Shown here: positions 41,067-49,888 of the stretch, in pieces
Position numbering within the stretch: the stretch's first letter is position 1
Layout: the number at the start of each line of letters is the position of its first letter
Source of the DNA: Actinospineispora acaciae DSM 45401
GTDB lineage: Bacteria; Actinomycetota; Actinomycetes; Mycobacteriales; Pseudonocardiaceae
Length of the DNA: 64,000 nt
Direction of reading: 5' to 3'
Assembly (NCBI RefSeq): GCF_000620785.1
Contig: NZ_JIAI01000003.1
Location: 558,001 to 622,000, forward strand
The notes under the pieces: generated by a model
What the model was told of the DNA's origin: nothing
Seen by the model: the letters and a program-made list of their open reading frames with translations, nothing else
The model's database searches: none
Position numbers and translations under genes: made by a program

Positions 41067-41803
41067 GCCCCGGCCGCGCCGGCCCGCCGGACGGCGACCG
41101 CCACCCCGTCCAGGATCGCCTCCAGCCCGAAGGCGAAGTCGCCGTCCGGCCCGCCGCCCTGCTCGAACACGGTGGAGGCGAACAGCTTGGCCGCCTCGGG
41201 GAAGCGGTCGGCGGTCACCAGCGCGGCCAGCGCGCGCCCGTAGCTCCGCTCGGCGCCGGCCTGGTCCAGGCCCCGCTCGCGGCCCGCGGCCAGCTCCCGG
41301 GAGAGCGTCGCGGACTGCCGGACGTACCCGCCGACCAGGGACATCACCCCGACCTTCGCCCCCCAGTCGAGCCCGGTGCCGCGCATGGCCACCAGCGCGG
41401 CGTCCATCCAGGCGATGTGGTTCGGCCCGGCCGGCGGCCCCGACACCGGCACCCGGCACAGCCACGGACGACGCCGGTGGACCTCGCGCTCGGCGTGCGC
41501 CCAGGTTCGCAGGCCCTCGCGCCACGGCATGCCGTCCAGGTCCGGGGGCGAGCCGATCGCGGCGTCGGCCATCAGCACCAGCAGCTCATCCTTCGACCCG
41601 ACGTAGCGGTACAGCGACATGCTGGTGAACCCGAGCGCCTTGGCCACCTTGGGCAGCGTCACGCCGGACAGGCCGTCGCGGTCGGCCAGCTCGACGGCGG
41701 CGCCCACCACCCGGCCGACGTCGAGCTCGGCGGGCCGCCCCAGCCGCGAGGGCTCCGTGATCCCCCACAGCCTGAGCAACGCCGCCGGCACCTCCTTGGT
41801 CAC
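41057..41803 (-). CDS. TetR family regulator with TetR_C_1 domain
   Basis: A 248-residue repressor. The N-terminus VTKEVPAALLRLWGITEPSRLGRP precedes the HTH (LSGVTLPKVAKALGFTSMSLYRYVGSKDELL, about residues 44-75), the layout of actinobacterial TetR regulators with the tetracycline-repressor-like C-terminal domain. GTG 41803 is chosen because the upstream in-frame region contains the operator at 41830-41844. Its 3-prime end overlaps the convergent SDR by 10 bp. It is divergent from the molybdopterin oxidoreductase gene by 142 bp and may control that gene or its own expression. Confidence 0.87.
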   Translation of the reverse strand: MTKEVPAALLRLWGITEPSRLGRPAELDVGRVVGAAVELADRDGLSGVTLPKVAKALGFTSMSLYRYVGSKDELLVLMADAAIGSPPDLDGMPWREGLRTWAHAEREVHRRRPWLCRVPVSGPPAGPNHIAWMDAALVAMRGTGLDWGAKVGVMSLVGGYVRQSATLSRELAAGRERGLDQAGAERSYGRALAALVTADRFPEAAKLFASTVFEQGGGPDGDFAFGLEAILDGVAVAVRRAGAAGAQR

Positions 41804-41829
41804 ATCGAATAGTTTGCCTGATACACAAA

Positions 41830-41844
41830 CGAAACATCGTTTCG
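41830..41844. promoter_or_regulatory. Operator upstream of the second tetR
   Basis: CGAAAC-ATC-GTTTCG, perfect 6-bp arms, 26 bp upstream of the tetR start. The spacer of three suggests a compact TetR site. It lies 101 bp upstream of the molybdopterin oxidoreductase start, so both directions could be controlled. Confidence 0.6.
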
Positions 41845-41945
41845 AATCGCCCATTGACAGGCTGGGTTCCTGTGCGCAACCCTGGCCGGGTAGCTGAGTC
41901 CAGTCATGGAACTCTGGTGTTGGGCGGGACGGCGGGAGCGCACAG

Positions 41946-44270
41946 GTGACCGAAACGATGGCGTCCGACTGGCACAGGACGGCGTGCAGCCTGTGTTACC
42001 TCAACTGCGGGCTGGAGGTGCGGCTGGACGGCCGCGCGATCACCCGGGTGCGCGGCGACAAGGCGAACCCCCGCTCCGCCGGCTACCTGTGCCAGAAGGC
42101 GCAGCGGCTGACCTGGCTGGGCAACCACGGCGACCGGCTGACCAGCCCGTTGCGCCGGCTGCCCGACGGCGGGCACGAGCCGGTCGACTGGGACACCGCG
42201 CTGACCGAGATCGCCGGGCGGCTGCAAGCGGTCCGGCAGGCGGACGCGGACGCCGGGCGGCCCGGCTCGTTCGCCTATGTCGGCGGCGGCGGGCAGGGCA
42301 ACCACTCCGGCGGCGGGTACGGCACCGCGCTGATGCGCTGGATGCGCTCGTCGCGGTTCTTCAACGCGCTGTCCCAGGAGAAGGGCGGTGACTTCTGGGT
42401 CAACGGCAAGCTGTTCGGGGCGCAGAACTGCCACACCGCCGAGGACGTCGAGCACTGCGACCTGCTGCTCGTGCTGGGCTGCAACCCGTGGCTGGCGCAC
42501 GGCTTCACCAACGCCCGCTCCGAGCTGAACACCATCAAGAACGACCCGGACCGCAAGATCATCGTGATCGACCCCCGGCGCACCGAGACCGCCGACGTCG
42601 CCGACCTGCACCTGCCGCTGCGCCCGGGCACCGACGCCTACCTGCTGGCCGCCGTGCTCGCGCTGCTGCTGCGCCGGGGCGGCGCCGACGAGGCGTTCCT
42701 GGCCGCGCACACCGAGGGGTTCTCCGAGGTGGCGGCGGCGTTGAGCCGGGTGCCGGTGGACGAGTGGATCGCGCACGCCGAGGTGGACCGCGCCGACGTG
42801 GACCGGGCGGTGGACATGGTCCTGGCCGCGGGCGCCATGACCGTCCGGGTCGAGCTGGGCATCCAGCAGGGCCGGCACTCCACCCTGAACAGCTACCTGG
42901 AGAAGCTGCTCTACCTGCTCACCGGCAACTTCGGCCGGCCGGGCACGAACGCGCTGCACTCCTGGCTGCACCCGCTGATCGGCAACTCCTCCGGGCAGCG
43001 CTCGGAGATCACCGGGTACGAGTACATCGGCGGGCTGCTGCCGGCCAGCACGATGGCCGAGGAGATCCTCACCGACCACCCGAACCGGGTGCGGGCGCTG
43101 TGGGTGGAGTCGTCCAACCCGGCGAACACCTACGCCGACACCGCCGCCGTGGAGCGCGCGATCCGGGAGTGCGAGCTGTCGGTGGTGGTGGACGTGGCGT
43201 ACACCGAGACCGCCGCGCTGGCCGACTACGTGCTGCCGGCCGCCTCCCAGCACGAGAAGTGGGAGTTCACCCTGTTCACGCTGGAGTGGCCGACGAACTA
43301 CGTGCAGGTCCGCCGGCCGCTGTTCGACCCGCTGCCGGGCACGCTGGCCGAGGCGGAGATCTACGCCCGGCTGTTCGAGGGGCTCGGCGCGCTGCCGCCC
43401 GCGTCAGAACTGGCCTCGGCCGCGCGGATGGAGCGTTCGGCGCTGCCGGCCGCGCTCGCCGCCTTGGTCAAGCGCGACCCCGAGCTGGCGGCGCTCGGGC
43501 CGGTGCTGCTGTACCGGACGCTGGGCGCCAGCCTGCCCGACGGCGCCGCGGCGATGGCACCGCTGTGGGCCGGCTGCCACCGGGTGGCCGCGACCATGAC
43601 CGTGCCCGTCCAGCGCGCGCTCGGTTCTCAGGCGGAAGGCGCCGAACTGGGCGAGGAGCTGTTCGAACGGATCCTGGCCAGCCCCAGCGGCATGCCGTTC
43701 ACCGTGCACGAGTACGACGAGGTCTGGACCCTGGCCCGCCGCGACCGGATCCAGCTGGCCGTCCCGGAGCTGCTGGACTGGCTCGGTTCGCTGGATCCCG
43801 CCGCCGAGCGGCCCGACCCCCGGTACCCGTTCTCGCTGGTCGCCGGCCAGCGGAGGTCGCACAACGCGAACCAGATCCTGCGCGCGCCCGCGTGGCGGCG
43901 CACCGACCCGGACGGCGCGCTGCGCGGGCGCGCCGAGGACCTGGCCTCGGCCGGCGTGGACCCCGGCGACTGGGCGGCGGTGGTGACCGCGACCGGCCGG
44001 ATCGTGGTACGGGCCGAGGCGGACGAGAGCCTGCGCCCGATGCAGCTCGCGCTCCCGCACGGCTACGGCATGTCGTACCCCGACGGCCGAGGCGGCCGGG
44101 TCACCAACGGACCGAGGCTGAACCTGATCACGGACGCCGCCGACCGCGACCCGATCGCCGGCACGCCGCACCACAAGGACATCCCGGTCCGCCTGGAACC
44201 GGCCACTAAGTCCGAACGCGCGGTTGCCGAGGCCGACAGCGCCCGCGTCCGCGAGCTGATGACCCCGTGA
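41946..44270 (+). CDS. Molybdopterin-dependent oxidoreductase, orphan
   Basis: A 774-residue bis-MGD enzyme of the formate dehydrogenase/DMSO reductase superfamily. The N-terminal [4Fe-4S] motif is C14SLC17YLNC21 with the fourth Cys in AGYLC49QKA. Molybdopterin-binding stretches include LLLVLGCNPWLAHGF and IIVIDPRRTETADVADLHLPL. The C-terminal dinucleotide domain has SLVAGQRRSHNANQI. No NADH-oxidising, iron-sulfur or membrane subunit genes lie beside it, so electron partners are unknown. GTG start with GGGAG upstream. Ends in the R2 hairpin, convergent with hutH. Confidence 0.9.
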   Translation: MTETMASDWHRTACSLCYLNCGLEVRLDGRAITRVRGDKANPRSAGYLCQKAQRLTWLGNHGDRLTSPLRRLPDGGHEPVDWDTALTEIAGRLQAVRQADADAGRPGSFAYVGGGGQGNHSGGGYGTALMRWMRSSRFFNALSQEKGGDFWVNGKLFGAQNCHTAEDVEHCDLLLVLGCNPWLAHGFTNARSELNTIKNDPDRKIIVIDPRRTETADVADLHLPLRPGTDAYLLAAVLALLLRRGGADEAFLAAHTEGFSEVAAALSRVPVDEWIAHAEVDRADVDRAVDMVLAAGAMTVRVELGIQQGRHSTLNSYLEKLLYLLTGNFGRPGTNALHSWLHPLIGNSSGQRSEITGYEYIGGLLPASTMAEEILTDHPNRVRALWVESSNPANTYADTAAVERAIRECELSVVVDVAYTETAALADYVLPAASQHEKWEFTLFTLEWPTNYVQVRRPLFDPLPGTLAEAEIYARLFEGLGALPPASELASAARMERSALPAALAALVKRDPELAALGPVLLYRTLGASLPDGAAAMAPLWAGCHRVAATMTVPVQRALGSQAEGAELGEELFERILASPSGMPFTVHEYDEVWTLARRDRIQLAVPELLDWLGSLDPAAERPDPRYPFSLVAGQRRSHNANQILRAPAWRRTDPDGALRGRAEDLASAGVDPGDWAAVVTATGRIVVRAEADESLRPMQLALPHGYGMSYPDGRGGRVTNGPRLNLITDAADRDPIAGTPHHKDIPVRLEPATKSERAVAEADSARVRELMTP

Positions 44271-44309
44271 GTGGCTAGGGGTGCTATGGCGCCCCTAGCC
44301 ACTCACGGG
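44264..44309. terminator. Hairpin repeat R2, copy 2 (bidirectional terminator)
   Basis: A perfect 18-bp stem: CCCGTGAGTGGCTAGGGG pairs with CCCCTAGCCACTCACGGG around a 10-base loop TGCTATGGCG. It contains the stop codon of the molybdopterin gene and ends 5 bp before the hutH stop, so it can stop both convergent transcripts. It is the intact form of the element also at 30298-30343. Confidence 0.85.
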
Positions 44310-44313
44310 TTGG

Positions 44314-45933
44314 CTAGGCCAGCGGGCCGAGGACGGACTCGGCGGCGGTCACGAGCGCGCCGGAGCGGGCCAGGTCGACCACGGCGGCGATCTCGGGCGC
44401 GAGGTGGCGGTCCGGGCCGGGGCCGTCGACCTTGGTCCGCAGGACATCCCGCACGGCGGCGGTCGCCGGCGACGGGGCCAGCGGCGCGCGCAGGTCAAGG
44501 GCGCGCGCGGCGGTCAGCACCTCCATGGCGAGCACCCTGGTCAGGCCGTCGATGGCCCGCCGCAGCTTGCGCGCCGCGTGCCAGCCCATCGAGACGTGGT
44601 CCTCCTGCATGGCCGAGGACGGGATGGAGTCCACGCTGGCCGGCGCGGCCAGCCGCTTGAGCTCGGCCACGATCCCGGCCTGGGTGTACTGCGCGATCAT
44701 GTGCCCGCTGTCCACCCCGGGGTCGTCGGCCAGGAACGGCGGCAGGCCGTGGCTGCGGGCCACGTCCAGGAACCTGTCGGTGCGCCGCTCGCTCATGCTG
44801 GCCAGGTCGGCCACCACGATCGCCAGGAAGTCCAGCACGTACCCGACCGGCGCGCCGTGGAAGTTGCCGTTCGACTCCACCCGCCCGTCCAGCGTCACCA
44901 CCGGGTTGTCGATGGCGCTGGCCAGCTCCCGGTTGGCGACCACCTCCGCGTGCGCGAGCGTGTCCCGGGCGCCGCCGGCCACCTGCGGCGCGCACCGCAG
45001 CGAGTACGCGTCCTGCACCCGGTTGCAGTCCGGGCCGGCGTGGCTGGCCATCACCCCGGAGCCGGCCAGCAGCCGGGTCAGGTTGTCCGCCGAGGACGCC
45101 TGGCCTGGATGCGGGCGCAGCGCCAGCAGGTCGGGGGCGAACGCCCGGTCGGTCCCCAACTGGGCCTCGACGCTCATCGCGGTGGCCACGTCGGCCAGGG
45201 TGAGCAGTCCGCGCAGGTCGTGGCAGGCCAGCACGAGCTGCCCGAGCATGCCGTCGGTGCCGTTGATCAGCGCCAGCCCTTCCTTCTCGGCCAGCTCGAC
45301 GGGACGCAGCCCGGCCGCCGTGAGCGCCGTCTCGGCGGGCATCAGATGCCCGGCGGCGTCGCGCACGGTGCCCTCCCCGATCAGGGCCAGCGCCACGTGG
45401 GCCAGCGGCGCCAGGTCGCCCGAGCAGCCCAGGCTGCCGTACTCCGGCACCACCGGGGTGATCCCGGCGGAGAGCATCGCGGCGTAGCCCAGCGCGGTGT
45501 TCACGCTCACCCCGGTGCGCCCGGTGGCCAGCGTGGACAGCCGCAACAGCATCAGCGCGCGCACCACCTCCCGCTCCACCTCCGGGCCGGACCCGGCGGC
45601 GTGCGAGCGGACCAGCTGGCGCTGCAGCTTGGCCCGCTTGTCCTGGGGAATGTGCTTGGTGGCCAGCGCCCCGAACCCGGTGGACACCCCGTACACCGGC
45701 TTCGGGTCGTTCGCCAGCGCCTCGATGTGCTTGCGGCTTTCCGAGACTGCCGCAACAGCTTCGTCGGACAGCCGCACCGGCACGCCCTCCCGGGCCACCC
45801 GGACCACCTCGGCGGCGCCGACCGGCCCGACGCCGACCACCACCTCCGCGGTCGCGTCCCCGGAGAAGATCGCCGTGCCCTGAATGCTGTCCTGTGTGTG
45901 GAAACTCAACCCGCTCCCCCTTACGTCTGCCAT
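44314..45933 (-). CDS. hutH: Histidine ammonia-lyase
   Basis: A 539-residue MIO-dependent lyase that converts histidine to urocanate. The family signature is GSLGCSGDLAPLAHVALALIGEG; the self-processing triad is Cys170-Ser-Gly instead of Ala-Ser-Gly, a variant I recall from Streptomyces enzymes. The substrate loop YGVSTGFGAL carries catalytic Tyr81. Later motifs QDAYSLRCAPQVAGG and IDNPVV match HAL, and phenylalanine or tyrosine lyase is less likely. I start at ATG 45933; an upstream in-frame ATG is possible. No other hut genes lie nearby. Divergent from the O-methyltransferase gene. Confidence 0.92.
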   Translation of the reverse strand: MADVRGSGLSFHTQDSIQGTAIFSGDATAEVVVGVGPVGAAEVVRVAREGVPVRLSDEAVAAVSESRKHIEALANDPKPVYGVSTGFGALATKHIPQDKRAKLQRQLVRSHAAGSGPEVEREVVRALMLLRLSTLATGRTGVSVNTALGYAAMLSAGITPVVPEYGSLGCSGDLAPLAHVALALIGEGTVRDAAGHLMPAETALTAAGLRPVELAEKEGLALINGTDGMLGQLVLACHDLRGLLTLADVATAMSVEAQLGTDRAFAPDLLALRPHPGQASSADNLTRLLAGSGVMASHAGPDCNRVQDAYSLRCAPQVAGGARDTLAHAEVVANRELASAIDNPVVTLDGRVESNGNFHGAPVGYVLDFLAIVVADLASMSERRTDRFLDVARSHGLPPFLADDPGVDSGHMIAQYTQAGIVAELKRLAAPASVDSIPSSAMQEDHVSMGWHAARKLRRAIDGLTRVLAMEVLTAARALDLRAPLAPSPATAAVRDVLRTKVDGPGPDRHLAPEIAAVVDLARSGALVTAAESVLGPLA

Positions 45934-46011
45934 GCTTGACCGAGGGCGGCTCCCGACGAACCACCTCCGCACAGCGTGGCCCTTCTGCCGTTGTTATACC
46001 GCTTTCCAGTC

Positions 46012-46023
46012 CCGGAATTCCGG
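46012..46023. promoter_or_regulatory. Palindromic cluster in the hutH/O-methyltransferase gap
   Basis: CCGGAATTCCGG is a 12-bp perfect palindrome, followed after three bases by CCGGAATCGATTCGG, which contains the 10-bp palindrome GAATCGATTC (46030-46039). The 191-bp divergent gap has both, so they are candidate sites for a hut regulator. No regulator gene is adjacent. Confidence 0.4.
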
Positions 46024-46124
46024 TAACCGGAATCGATTCGGATGCCTGTGACATCGAATCCGACATCTGTCGAGTGCCGTCGGTGTATGTCCGCTGCAAG
46101 CGCTCGCGGCTAACCTGACGGCCC

Positions 46125-47171
46125 ATGCGACTCGGCCTCGTCGCGGGCAGCCCCATCGAGTGGCTGGCCGTCCGGCTCAACCTGGTTCCCCGCCCGCTCA
46201 TGGACACCCAGGTGGCGTTCACCCTGGCGCAGGTCATCATGGTGGCCAGCAAGATCGGCCTGTTCGACGCGCTGGCGTCCGGACCGGCCACCGCCGAGCA
46301 GCTGGCACGCCAGTGCGCCACCAACCCGGCCGCGACCGAGAAGCTGCTGCCCTCCCTGGTCGCGTCCGGCTACCTGCGGGCGCGCGCGGGGCGCTACGAG
46401 CTGACCGGGCTGTCCCGCAAGTGGCTGGTGTCGAGCAGCCCGCGCTCGCTGGCCGACAAGCTCGCGCTGCAGTTCCAGGAGTGGACGCTGCTGGAAGGCT
46501 CCGAGGCGTTCGTCAGGTCCGGAACGCCCGTGGACGTGCACGACACGCTCTCGGACGACGAATGGGGCCTCTACCAACGCGGCATGAAGGCGCTGTCCGG
46601 CAGCCTGACCGGCCCGCTGGCCAAGGCCGTGCCGATCCCCGCCGGCGCCACCGACCTGCTCGACATCGGCGGCTCCCACGGCGCCTACGCGGTGGCGCTG
46701 TGCCGGCGGCACCCGGGGCTGCGCGCGGTCGTGCTGGACCTCCCGGAGGCGGTGCGGCACGCGGCCGGGCTGCTCGCCGCGCAGGGCATGGGCGAGCGGG
46801 TCCGGCACCGGGAGGGTGACGCGCTGGCCGACGACCTGGGCGAACGGTGCTACGACGCGGTGACCATCATCGGCGTGGTGCACCACTTCACCGACGAGCA
46901 GAACCGCGCGCTCGCCGCCAAGGTGGCCCGCGCGCTGCGCCCCGGCGGGACGTACACCATCGCCGACTTCTTCCGGCTGGACGACCCGGGGCGGGCCGAT
47001 CAGGTCCCGGCGCTGATGGACTTCTACTTCGCGCTCACCAGCCGCTCCGGCACCTGGCCGCCGGACCGGATGGCGGACTGGCAGCGCGAGGCGGGGCTGG
47101 CGCCGGCCAAGCCGGTCCGGCTCGCGGCGAGCGGCGGCGTCGGGCTGCAGTCCGCGACCAAGCCACGCTAA
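46125..47171 (+). CDS. O-methyltransferase with N-terminal dimerisation domain
   Basis: A 348-residue SAM enzyme of the plant-COMT-like/ UbiE-type small-molecule O-methyltransferases. A winged-helix dimerisation domain occupies residues 25-105 (FTLAQVIMVASKIGLFDALASGPATAEQLA). Motif I is DLLDIGGSHGAYAVALCRRHPG, and the catalytic-domain signature IIGVVHHFTDEQN follows. Substrate is probably a phenolic or polyketide hydroxyl. Stands alone between the hut promoter region and the MerR gene. No close tailoring cluster in the window. Confidence 0.87.
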   Translation: MRLGLVAGSPIEWLAVRLNLVPRPLMDTQVAFTLAQVIMVASKIGLFDALASGPATAEQLARQCATNPAATEKLLPSLVASGYLRARAGRYELTGLSRKWLVSSSPRSLADKLALQFQEWTLLEGSEAFVRSGTPVDVHDTLSDDEWGLYQRGMKALSGSLTGPLAKAVPIPAGATDLLDIGGSHGAYAVALCRRHPGLRAVVLDLPEAVRHAAGLLAAQGMGERVRHREGDALADDLGERCYDAVTIIGVVHHFTDEQNRALAAKVARALRPGGTYTIADFFRLDDPGRADQVPALMDFYFALTSRSGTWPPDRMADWQREAGLAPAKPVRLAASGGVGLQSATKPR

Positions 47172-47242
47172 TGTGACACCTCGACGTCGACCGGGGCGTC
47201 GACTTGACGTAAATGCGCTCCCTACCCCTTGAGACTGCACAG

Positions 47243-47617
47243 GTGGATGACGGTCTAACAATTGCCGAGCTCGCGCAGCGGACCGGGCTGACCACACAGA
47301 CGCTGCGTTCGTACGAGCGGTCCGGGTTGCTCGCCCCTGACCGCTCGTCGAACGGCCGGCGCCGCTACAGCGAGGACGACCTGGCCAGGATCCGATTGTT
47401 GTCCCGGCTGCGCGCCACCGGCATGACCGTCGCGGACGCGCGCGACTACGCCGAGCTGGCCAGGTCCGAGTCCGAGACCGCGGCGCGCCGCCACGAGGTG
47501 CTCGTCGCCCACCGCCAGCAGGTGCTGGCCCGGATCGACCGCCTGCACGACGACCTCGCGCTCATCGAGTACGAGATCCAGCGCCTGTACCCGCACAACG
47601 GCTCGCGCCTGCGGTGA
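47243..47617 (+). CDS. MerR family transcriptional regulator
   Basis: A 124-residue regulator. The winged helix is LTIAELAQRTGLTTQTLRSYERSGLLAPDRSSNGRRRYSEDD, followed by the dimerisation helix with RIRLLSRLRATGMTVADARDYAELA and a coiled-coil C-terminus. No metal-binding cysteines, so it belongs to the stress or small-molecule group. The open frame extends to ATG 47213, but codons there (CTA, CTT, ACT) are atypical, and GTG 47243 gives the usual N-terminus. Target genes are not evident. Confidence 0.82.
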   Translation: MDDGLTIAELAQRTGLTTQTLRSYERSGLLAPDRSSNGRRRYSEDDLARIRLLSRLRATGMTVADARDYAELARSESETAARRHEVLVAHRQQVLARIDRLHDDLALIEYEIQRLYPHNGSRLR

Positions 47618-47630
47618 CCACCGCGACCCG

Positions 47631-47741
47631 GGTGTGCTGAGACGCCCGACTCGGTGTGCTGAGACATTGGCTCGCTCGCAAGCTCGCTCGCTGGAGGTCG
47701 GTCGCTGCGCTCCCTCTCTAACGCCCGACTCGCGGACGGGT
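47631..47741. repeat. Repeat-rich spacer upstream of the Tm-1-like gene
   Basis: GGTGTGCTGAGAC occurs at 47631-47643 and 47653-47665 (22-bp period), then a CGCTCG/AGCTCGCTCG run, then CCCGACTCGCGGACGGGT at 47724-47741. The last 18 bases recur exactly at 49889-49906, downstream of the Tm-1/TIM-barrel gene pair, in the same orientation. Gene-free. Confidence 0.65.
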
Positions 47742-47797
47742 GGGGGCGGGCGGTAGGACTGGGGCGCGGACTTGTCGGACGGTGTGGGGAGGCGGGC

Positions 47798-49000
47798 GTG
47801 CGCGGGAACGGCTATGTGGTCGGTACCTTCGACACGAAGGGCGCCGAGCTCGGCTATGTCGCGGAGCTGCTGCGCGCGGCCGGGATCCAGGTCACCACCG
47901 TGGACCTGTCCACCACGGACGGACGGCAGGAGCACCCGCCCGACGTCACCGCGCGCGAGGTCGCGGCGCACCATCCCGACGGGGCGGACGCGGTGTTCAC
48001 CGGCGACCGGGGCAGCGCCGTCACCGCCATGGCCGTCGCGTTCGAGCGGTTCCTGACCGGGCGCGACGACGTCGGCGGGGTGCTCGGACTGGGCGGCTCC
48101 GGCGGCACCGCGTTGATCACCCCGGCGTTGCGCGCGCTGCCGGTCGGGGTGCCCAAGCTGATGGTCAGCACGGTGGCCGGCGGGGACGTGTCCGGCTACG
48201 TGGGCGCCAGCGACATCGCCATGCTGCACTCGGTGACCGACGTGGCCGGGCTGAACCGGATCTCCCGACAGGTGCTCGGCAACGCCGCGCACGCGCTGGC
48301 CGGCGCGCTGGCCCACGAGATCCCCGCCGCCGAAGACAGACCGACCGTCGGTCTAACTATGTTCGGCGTCACCACCCCCTGCGTCACCGCCGTCGCGGCC
48401 GCCGTCGCCGAGCAGGGGTACGACCCGCTGGTCTTCCACGCGGTCGGCACCGGCGGGCGGGCAATGGAGAAGCTGGTGGACGACGGCCAGATCGGCGCCG
48501 TCCTGGACATCACCACCACCGAGGTCTGCGACCTGATAGCGGGCGGCGTGTTCAGCGCCGGCGAGGAACGGCTGGACGCGATCGCGCGCGCCGGCGTGCC
48601 GTACGTCGGCTCCTGCGGCGCCCTCGACATGGTCAACTTCGCCGCGCCGGAGACGATCCCGCCGCGCTACCGCAACCGGCACTTCTACCGGCACAACCCG
48701 CAGGTCACGCTGATGCGCACCACCGAGCAGGAGTGCCGGCTGATCGGCACCTTCATCGCCGGCAAGCTCAACGCCTGCGAGGGGCCGGTGCGGTTCCTGC
48801 TGCCGGAGGGCGGGGTGTCGATGCTGGACGCGCCCGGCCAGCCGTTCCACGACCCGGCCGCCGACGAGGCCCTGTTCGCCACGCTGGAGAACGAGGTGCA
48901 CCAGACCGACCGGCGGCGCCTGCTGCGGGTGCCGCACAACATCAACGATCCCGAGTTCGCCGAGGTGGTCATGACAGCGTTCCGAGAGGTCACCCGATGA
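47798..49000 (+). CDS. Tm-1-like ATP-binding (UPF0261) protein
   Basis: A 400-residue protein of the UPF0261 family. The opening [20 protein letters not shown] and the internal [31 protein letters not shown] are hallmarks; the second, Rossmann-like half starts near [14 protein letters not shown]. In tomato, Tm-1 joins this domain to the TIM-barrel domain encoded by the next gene and inhibits a viral replicase, but the bacterial role is unknown, possibly a catabolic lyase or hydrolase. A 17-bp palindrome shared with the narJ/MFS region lies in its coding sequence around residues 181-187. ATGA overlap with the TIM-barrel gene. Confidence 0.85.
   Translation: MRGNGYVVGTFDTKGAELGYVAELLRAAGIQVTTVDLSTTDGRQEHPPDVTAREVAAHHPDGADAVFTGDRGSAVTAMAVAFERFLTGRDDVGGVLGLGGSGGTALITPALRALPVGVPKLMVSTVAGGDVSGYVGASDIAMLHSVTDVAGLNRISRQVLGNAAHALAGALAHEIPAAEDRPTVGLTMFGVTTPCVTAVAAAVAEQGYDPLVFHAVGTGGRAMEKLVDDGQIGAVLDITTTEVCDLIAGGVFSAGEERLDAIARAGVPYVGSCGALDMVNFAAPETIPPRYRNRHFYRHNPQVTLMRTTEQECRLIGTFIAGKLNACEGPVRFLLPEGGVSMLDAPGQPFHDPAADEALFATLENEVHQTDRRRLLRVPHNINDPEFAEVVMTAFREVTR
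48338..48354. promoter_or_regulatory. 17-bp palindrome, copy 3 (inside the Tm-1-like gene)
   Basis: AGACCGACCGTCGGTCT again, followed by A, within codons for D-R-P-T-V-G-L-T-M. The codons after it, CTA and ACT, are rare in this GC-rich genome, suggesting the sequence is kept for its DNA rather than its protein. Function as an internal operator is inferred. Confidence 0.5.
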
Positions 49001-49854
49001 GCCGACACTCCCGGCACGAGCTGGTCGAACGGTTTCAGGACATGGCGCGGCGCGGCGAGCCGATCGTCGGCGGCGGGGCCGGCACCGGGCTGTCCGCCAA
49101 GTGCGAGGAGGCCGGCGGGATCGACCTGATCGTGATCTACAACTCCGGTCGGTACCGGATGGCCGGGCGGGGGTCGCTGGCCGGCTTGCTCGCCTACGGC
49201 AACGCCAACGAGATAGTCGTCGAGATGGCCGCCGAGGTGCTCCCGGTGGTCGAGCACACCCCCGTGCTGGCCGGCGTGAACGGCACCGACCCGTTCCTGC
49301 TGCGCGGGCGGTTCCTGCGCGAGCTGGCCGAGCTGGGCTTCGCCGGGATCCAGAACTTCCCGACCGTCGGGCTGATCGACGGGGTGTTCCGGGCCAACCT
49401 GGAGGAGACCGGGATGGGGTACGGGCTGGAGGTCGACCTCATCGCCGCCGCCCGCGAGGCCGACCTGCTCACCACCCCGTACGTGTTCGGCGCCGACGAC
49501 GCCCGCGCCATGACCCGCGCCGGCGCCGACCTGATCGTCTGCCACATGGGCCTGACCACCGGCGGCGCGATCGGCGCGGAGACGGCGAAGACGCTGGACG
49601 ACTGCGTCGAGCTGATCGACGAGTGGGCCGCCGCCGCGCTGGACGTCCGCGACGACGTGCTGGTGCTCTGCCACGGCGGCCCCATCGCCGAGCCGGCGGA
49701 CGCCGCCCACGTGCTGGCCAACGCGCGGCACTGCCACGGCTTCTACGGCGCCAGCAGCATGGAACGGCTGCCCACCGAGCGGGCGCTCACCGAACAGACC
49801 CGCGCGTTCAAGGCCGTCGGTAGGCGCTCTGACGAAATCCGCGACTCACCCTGA
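48997..49854 (+). CDS. TIM-barrel phosphoenolpyruvate hydrolase-family protein
   Basis: A 285-residue TIM barrel of the family annotated as phosphoenolpyruvate hydrolase or TIM-barrel signal-transduction protein, which is the second half of plant Tm-1. Recognisable segments are [39 protein letters not shown] (split here only by length), [15 protein letters not shown], and [14 protein letters not shown]. Catalysis is unproven. The ATG overlaps the upstream stop. The last 8 residues and stop are encoded by an inverted copy of repeat R1. Confidence 0.85.
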   Translation: MSRHSRHELVERFQDMARRGEPIVGGGAGTGLSAKCEEAGGIDLIVIYNSGRYRMAGRGSLAGLLAYGNANEIVVEMAAEVLPVVEHTPVLAGVNGTDPFLLRGRFLRELAELGFAGIQNFPTVGLIDGVFRANLEETGMGYGLEVDLIAAAREADLLTTPYVFGADDARAMTRAGADLIVCHMGLTTGGAIGAETAKTLDDCVELIDEWAAAALDVRDDVLVLCHGGPIAEPADAAHVLANARHCHGFYGASSMERLPTERALTEQTRAFKAVGRRSDEIRDSP

Positions 49855-49855
49855 C
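49828..49855. repeat. Dispersed repeat R1, inverted copy
   Basis: The 28 bases are the exact reverse complement of 34666-34693. It supplies the C-terminal residues SDEIRDSP and the TGA stop of the TIM-barrel gene. A single unit here, against two at 34652-34692. Confidence 0.8.
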
Positions 49856-49888
49856 AGCGTTTCTCCCCCGCCTCCCCAGCCACCACGA

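Noticed and set aside
46030..46075. Larger hairpin linking the hut-gap palindromes
   Set aside because: GATTCGGATG and CATCGAATCCG look alike, but do not pair as true reverse complements over more than a few bases.
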